In this document: piece by piece, positions 44,991 to 45,636 of the stretch | How the letters are laid out: each line of letters opens with the position of its first letter | Position numbering within the stretch: position 1 is the stretch's first letter | Assembly (NCBI GenBank): GCA_937125135.1 | Contig: CAKZLD010000087.1 | Location: 1 to 45,636 of the forward strand | Source of the DNA: an uncultured Ignavibacterium sp. | GTDB lineage: Bacteria; Bacteroidota; Ignavibacteria; Ignavibacteriales; Ignavibacteriaceae | Reading direction: 5' to 3' | DNA: 45,636 nucleotides | Notes under the pieces: model-generated | Databases searched by the model: none | The model's input: the letters and a program-made list of their open reading frames with translations, nothing else | What the model was told of the DNA's origin: nothing | Program-made: the position numbers and the translations under genes

Positions 44991-45398
44991 TTGATAGAAA
45001 TAAAATACAAAATCGGTTTTTCTGATTGTGATCCTGCAGGTATAATATTTTATTCAAGGGTATTTGAGTATTGTCATAAAACTTATGAAGAGCTAATTTC
45101 TTCATTTAATCTGACTGAAAACTACTGGTCTAATCAGAATTATATTGTGCCAATTATTAAAGCGACCAGCAAGTATCAAAAACCTCTAAGATATAATGAT
45201 GAGATTAAGATTAAATTATTTACAAGTGAATTAAAAAATTCTTCATTTGAACTGTATTATGAAATTTTTAAGGATAATGAATTATCTGTCATTGTAAATA
45301 CTATTCACGTATTTATAAATGCTAAAACGTGGGAAAAAATAGAAATTCCAACGGATATAAAAAATAAATTATCTGAGCATTTGATAAATCACGAGTGA
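44991..45398 (+). CDS. 4HBT-fold acyl-CoA thioesterase
   Basis: A 135-residue hot-dog fold protein. FSDCDPAGIIFYSRVFEYCHKTYEEL contains the Asp that catalyses thioester hydrolysis in the YbgC/4-hydroxybenzoyl-CoA class. RYNDEIKIKLFTSELKNSSFELYYEIF follows as usual. The start is TTG 44991 with AAGGTAA ahead; the ATG just upstream hits a stop at once. It faces a CoA-ligase gene at the window edge, so it could release an aromatic acid from CoA, for example in menaquinone synthesis. That link is an inference. Confidence 0.85.
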   Translation: MIEIKYKIGFSDCDPAGIIFYSRVFEYCHKTYEELISSFNLTENYWSNQNYIVPIIKATSKYQKPLRYNDEIKIKLFTSELKNSSFELYYEIFKDNELSVIVNTIHVFINAKTWEKIEIPTDIKNKLSEHLINHE

Positions 45399-45405
45399 AT
45401 AAAGT

Positions 45406-45636
45406 TTAATCAAGTGATTTGTAACTATCCATGACTTTTTTTCTGTCAATTTTGTCAATCGAAGTTTTAGGTAGTGAATGAGTGAAATAAAATTTTTTGG
45501 GAATTTTAAATCCAGCCAATCTTTTCTTTAATGATTCAATAATATCTTTTTCAGAGAGGTTTTTATTTGCTACGATCGCTGCGGCAATAATTTGTCCCCA
45601 CTCTTGATCGAATTTAGGAAACACACACACTTCTTG
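45406..45636 (-). CDS. C-terminal end of an AMP-forming acyl-CoA ligase, cut by the window
   Basis: The frame is open through the right edge; the ATG/GTG at 45630 of the track is internal. The last 77 residues, starting QEVCVFPKFDQEWGQIIAAAIV and including ESLKKRLAGFKIPKKFYFTHSLPKTSIDKIDRKKV, are the mobile C-terminal domain of an ANL-family ligase, with a GKI-type segment replaced by IDKIDRKK near the catalytic lysine. MenE-like o-succinylbenzoate-CoA ligase is a good candidate. Most of the gene lies outside, so the substrate is uncertain. Confidence 0.85.
   Translation of the reverse strand, partial: QEVCVFPKFDQEWGQIIAAAIVANKNLSEKDIIESLKKRLAGFKIPKKFYFTHSLPKTSIDKIDRKKVMDSYKSLD

Noticed and set aside
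44881-45105. Minus-strand ORF overlapping the thioesterase start
   Set aside because: It has no recognisable domain and conflicts with the thioesterase reading frame, which has a clear family match.
1-45636. tRNA, rRNA, CRISPR, insertion sequence or prophage content
   Set aside because: I looked in all gaps for cloverleaf ends, direct-repeat arrays and transposase motifs and saw none. All gaps are under about 200 bases.

Overview
The window is one AT-rich, densely coded bacterial chromosome segment. It has 45 supported protein genes, two of them cut by the window edges. I see no RNA genes, insertion sequences, CRISPR arrays or phage genes. Everything points to the Bacteroidota/Chlorobiota/Ignavibacteriota group, most likely an Ignavibacteriales-like organism. 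The evidence is a type IX secretion C-terminal signal with the NYPNPFNPST motif, DUF4837, DUF4920 and DUF2723 families, a glgA-linked lipoprotein resembling DUF4270, and promoter-like TAnnTTTG elements. The presence of chemotaxis genes with a CheZ-type phosphatase fits Ignavibacteriota better than typical Bacteroidetes. The lineage is an inference.

Layout. 1-4.9 kb: the end of a secreted T9SS substrate, a PIN-PhoH ATPase, a DUF4920 exported protein with a clear terminator, a small membrane protein on the minus strand and a TonB C-terminal-domain protein. 4.9-13.9 kb: a chemotaxis cluster (MCP, HEAT-repeat protein, CheR, two single-domain response regulators, CheZ, CheA, CheB and a 77-residue unknown protein). 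14.1-19.0 kb: proline dehydrogenase, tsaD, a monofunctional chorismate mutase, mltG and an Ig-like lipoprotein in one tight operon. 19.0-20.8 kb (minus): SPOR-domain lipoprotein and hutI. 20.9-26.7 kb: glgA, gmhB-like, a DUF4270-like lipoprotein, an outer-membrane barrel and a TPR protein, ending at a good terminator. 26.7-29.8 kb: glyA, tatC and a polyprenyl diphosphate synthase. 29.8-31.6 kb (minus): hisA-like, cyclic-nucleotide-binding protein and UspA. 31.6-39.7 kb: greA, ribD, ribE, tilS, hpt, ftsH, a dolichol-kinase-like protein and a DUF4837 lipoprotein in a close-packed operon. 39.7-44.8 kb (minus): DUF2723 glycosyltransferase, glnE-like and a DUF454 protein. 44.9-45.6 kb: a 4HBT thioesterase facing the end of an AMP-forming acyl-CoA ligase.

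How the genes work together. The chemotaxis cluster can supply a full signalling loop: receptor, kinase, adaptation enzymes, two CheY-like proteins and a CheY phosphatase. It has no separate cheW or cheD here and carries an uncharacterised HEAT-repeat protein inside it. The remaining operons are mainly housekeeping, covering tRNA modification, riboflavin, protein quality control, envelope assembly and nitrogen regulation. Overlapping genes and TTG/GTG starts are frequent, which suggests translational coupling.

The points I rate highest are the CheZ with both its catalytic residues and a C-terminal CheY-binding peptide, the HEAT protein in the chemotaxis operon, and a promoter-plus-hairpin arrangement directly in front of greA that could make a very short terminated leader transcript. 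No intergenic stretch exceeds 300 bases; the longest is the 195-201 bases before greA.
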